Source of the DNA: JBBSJZ01 sp041751935
GTDB taxonomy: Bacteria; Planctomycetota; Planctomycetia; Pirellulales; Pirellulaceae
Assembly (NCBI GenBank): GCA_041751935.1
Contig: JBGSIA010000106.1
Coordinates: 62,001-126,000, forward strand
DNA length: 64,000 nucleotides
Direction of reading: 5' to 3'
The notes under the pieces are model-generated. The model saw only the letters and a program-made list of their open reading frames with translations. It did not search any database and was not told the DNA's origin. Position numbers and translations under genes: made by a program. Positions 63,629-64,000 of this stretch are shown one piece after another. Position 1 is the first letter of the stretch, and the number at the start of each line of letters is the position of its first letter.

Positions 63629-64000
63629 GCGGGTTCCCATTGCTTCGCTCGATCCAAGGCATCGGTCCAGCGAGATCGACGGCGGGCAACTTCGCTCGCT
63701 GGCATCCGCGGCTCAAAAACTCGTGACGATTTCCAGATGCTGGCGATCTCTTGCTCGTCCCTCCAGAAGCCGCTGGACAAACCCGCTAGGTAAGCGGCTC
63801 CGATTGCGGTCGTTTCGATAATTTCTGGCCGCACCACGGGAACTTGCAAGATGTCCGCTTGGAATTGCATCAGCAGATCGTTCGTGGAGGCACCTCCGTC
63901 GACGCGCAACTCAGCGACCGGAACACCCGCGTCAGATTTCATCGCATCGAGAACATCGGCCGCTTGAAACGCGATGCCCTCCAAGGCCGCACGGGCGATG
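63625..64000 (-). CDS. glpK: Glycerol kinase, C-terminal part (5' end outside the window)
   Basis: The frame is open to the right edge. The visible ~125 residues are the C-terminal end of a FGGY kinase: ARAALEGIAFQAADVLDAM, then VAELRVDGGASTNDLLMQFQADILQVPVVRPEIIETTAIGAAYLAGLSSGFW, the FGGY signature 2, and a final helix. It phosphorylates glycerol. It overlaps glpD by 4 nt and is first of the glycerol operon seen here. Confidence 0.95.
   Translation of the reverse strand, partial: IARAALEGIAFQAADVLDAMKSDAGVPVAELRVDGGASTNDLLMQFQADILQVPVVRPEIIETTAIGAAYLAGLSSGFWRDEQEIASIWKSSRVFEPRMPASEVARRRSRWTDALDRAKQWEPA

Noticed and set aside
1..64000. tRNA or rRNA genes
   Set aside because: No cloverleaf with TTCGA-type T-loop and acceptor pairing, and no rRNA signature, was found by eye. 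A tRNAscan run would be decisive.

Overview
The window looks like a chromosomal segment from a planctomycete, most likely of the Pirellulaceae/Rhodopirellula type. The evidence is the gene content: an ECF sigma factor overlapping a membrane serine/threonine kinase, a DUF1080 secreted protein, a DUF1569 protein, a multiheme cytochrome/TPR protein paired with a CRTAC1 (FG-GAP + ASPIC/UnbV) protein, a neutral-ceramidase-like secreted protein, a receiver-SpoIIE phosphatase and a SWIM-SNF2 helicase. This is inference from gene families; no rRNA or tRNA gene was seen.

Layout. 1-2.3 kb: the end of a fatty-acyl-AMP ligase/carrier protein and an alpha-oxoamine synthase. They appear to be one ancestral gene split by a 10-bp tandem duplication and further broken by an in-frame TAG. 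2.5-10.6 kb: DUF1569, SNF2 helicase, 2Fe-2S ferredoxin, and an operon GntP permease - M19 dipeptidase - YheT hydrolase. 10.8-14.8 kb: PilMN fusion, PilO-like protein and secretin. 14.9-20.1 kb: receiver-SpoIIE phosphatase, an adenylate-kinase-like protein and glycolate oxidase subunits. 20.3-28.3 kb: radical SAM protein, lipoprotein, small exported protein, multiheme cytochrome and CRTAC1 protein. 28.4-31.4 kb: Mla-type lipid ABC transporter. 31.6-34.8 kb: two response regulators and APS kinase.

34.8-45.1 kb is the accessory region and the most interesting part. It holds a SUKH-like gene, a divergent ADP-ribosylglycohydrolase, and then a co-directional set: ARM/HEAT-repeat protein, a structured non-coding region, a winged-helix/SWIM zinc-finger protein, a retron-type reverse transcriptase and a WGR-PARP. 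The last three genes are separated by only 3 and 4 nt. The ARM + WHSWIM + RT combination matches what I recall as retron type XIII. The non-coding region (39539-39762) has a perfect 24-bp hairpin enclosed by a second inverted repeat, as expected for msr-msd with a1/a2. A PARP with an intact H-Y-E triad as the last gene, and an ADP-ribose-removing enzyme upstream, suggest a retron anti-phage system that works through ADP-ribosylation. To my knowledge this architecture has not been described; function is inferred.

45.2-64 kb: soluble histidine kinase, sugar ABC ATPase and permease, DEAD-box helicase, BON protein, the DUF1080 - ECF sigma - kinase group, a second small kinase, an orphan Fis-like helix-turn-helix, ceramidase-like protein, an exported HEAT-like protein, a GlmU-like enzyme with ArgC, and a glycerol operon (glpK - glpD - aquaglyceroporin) that runs off the right end.
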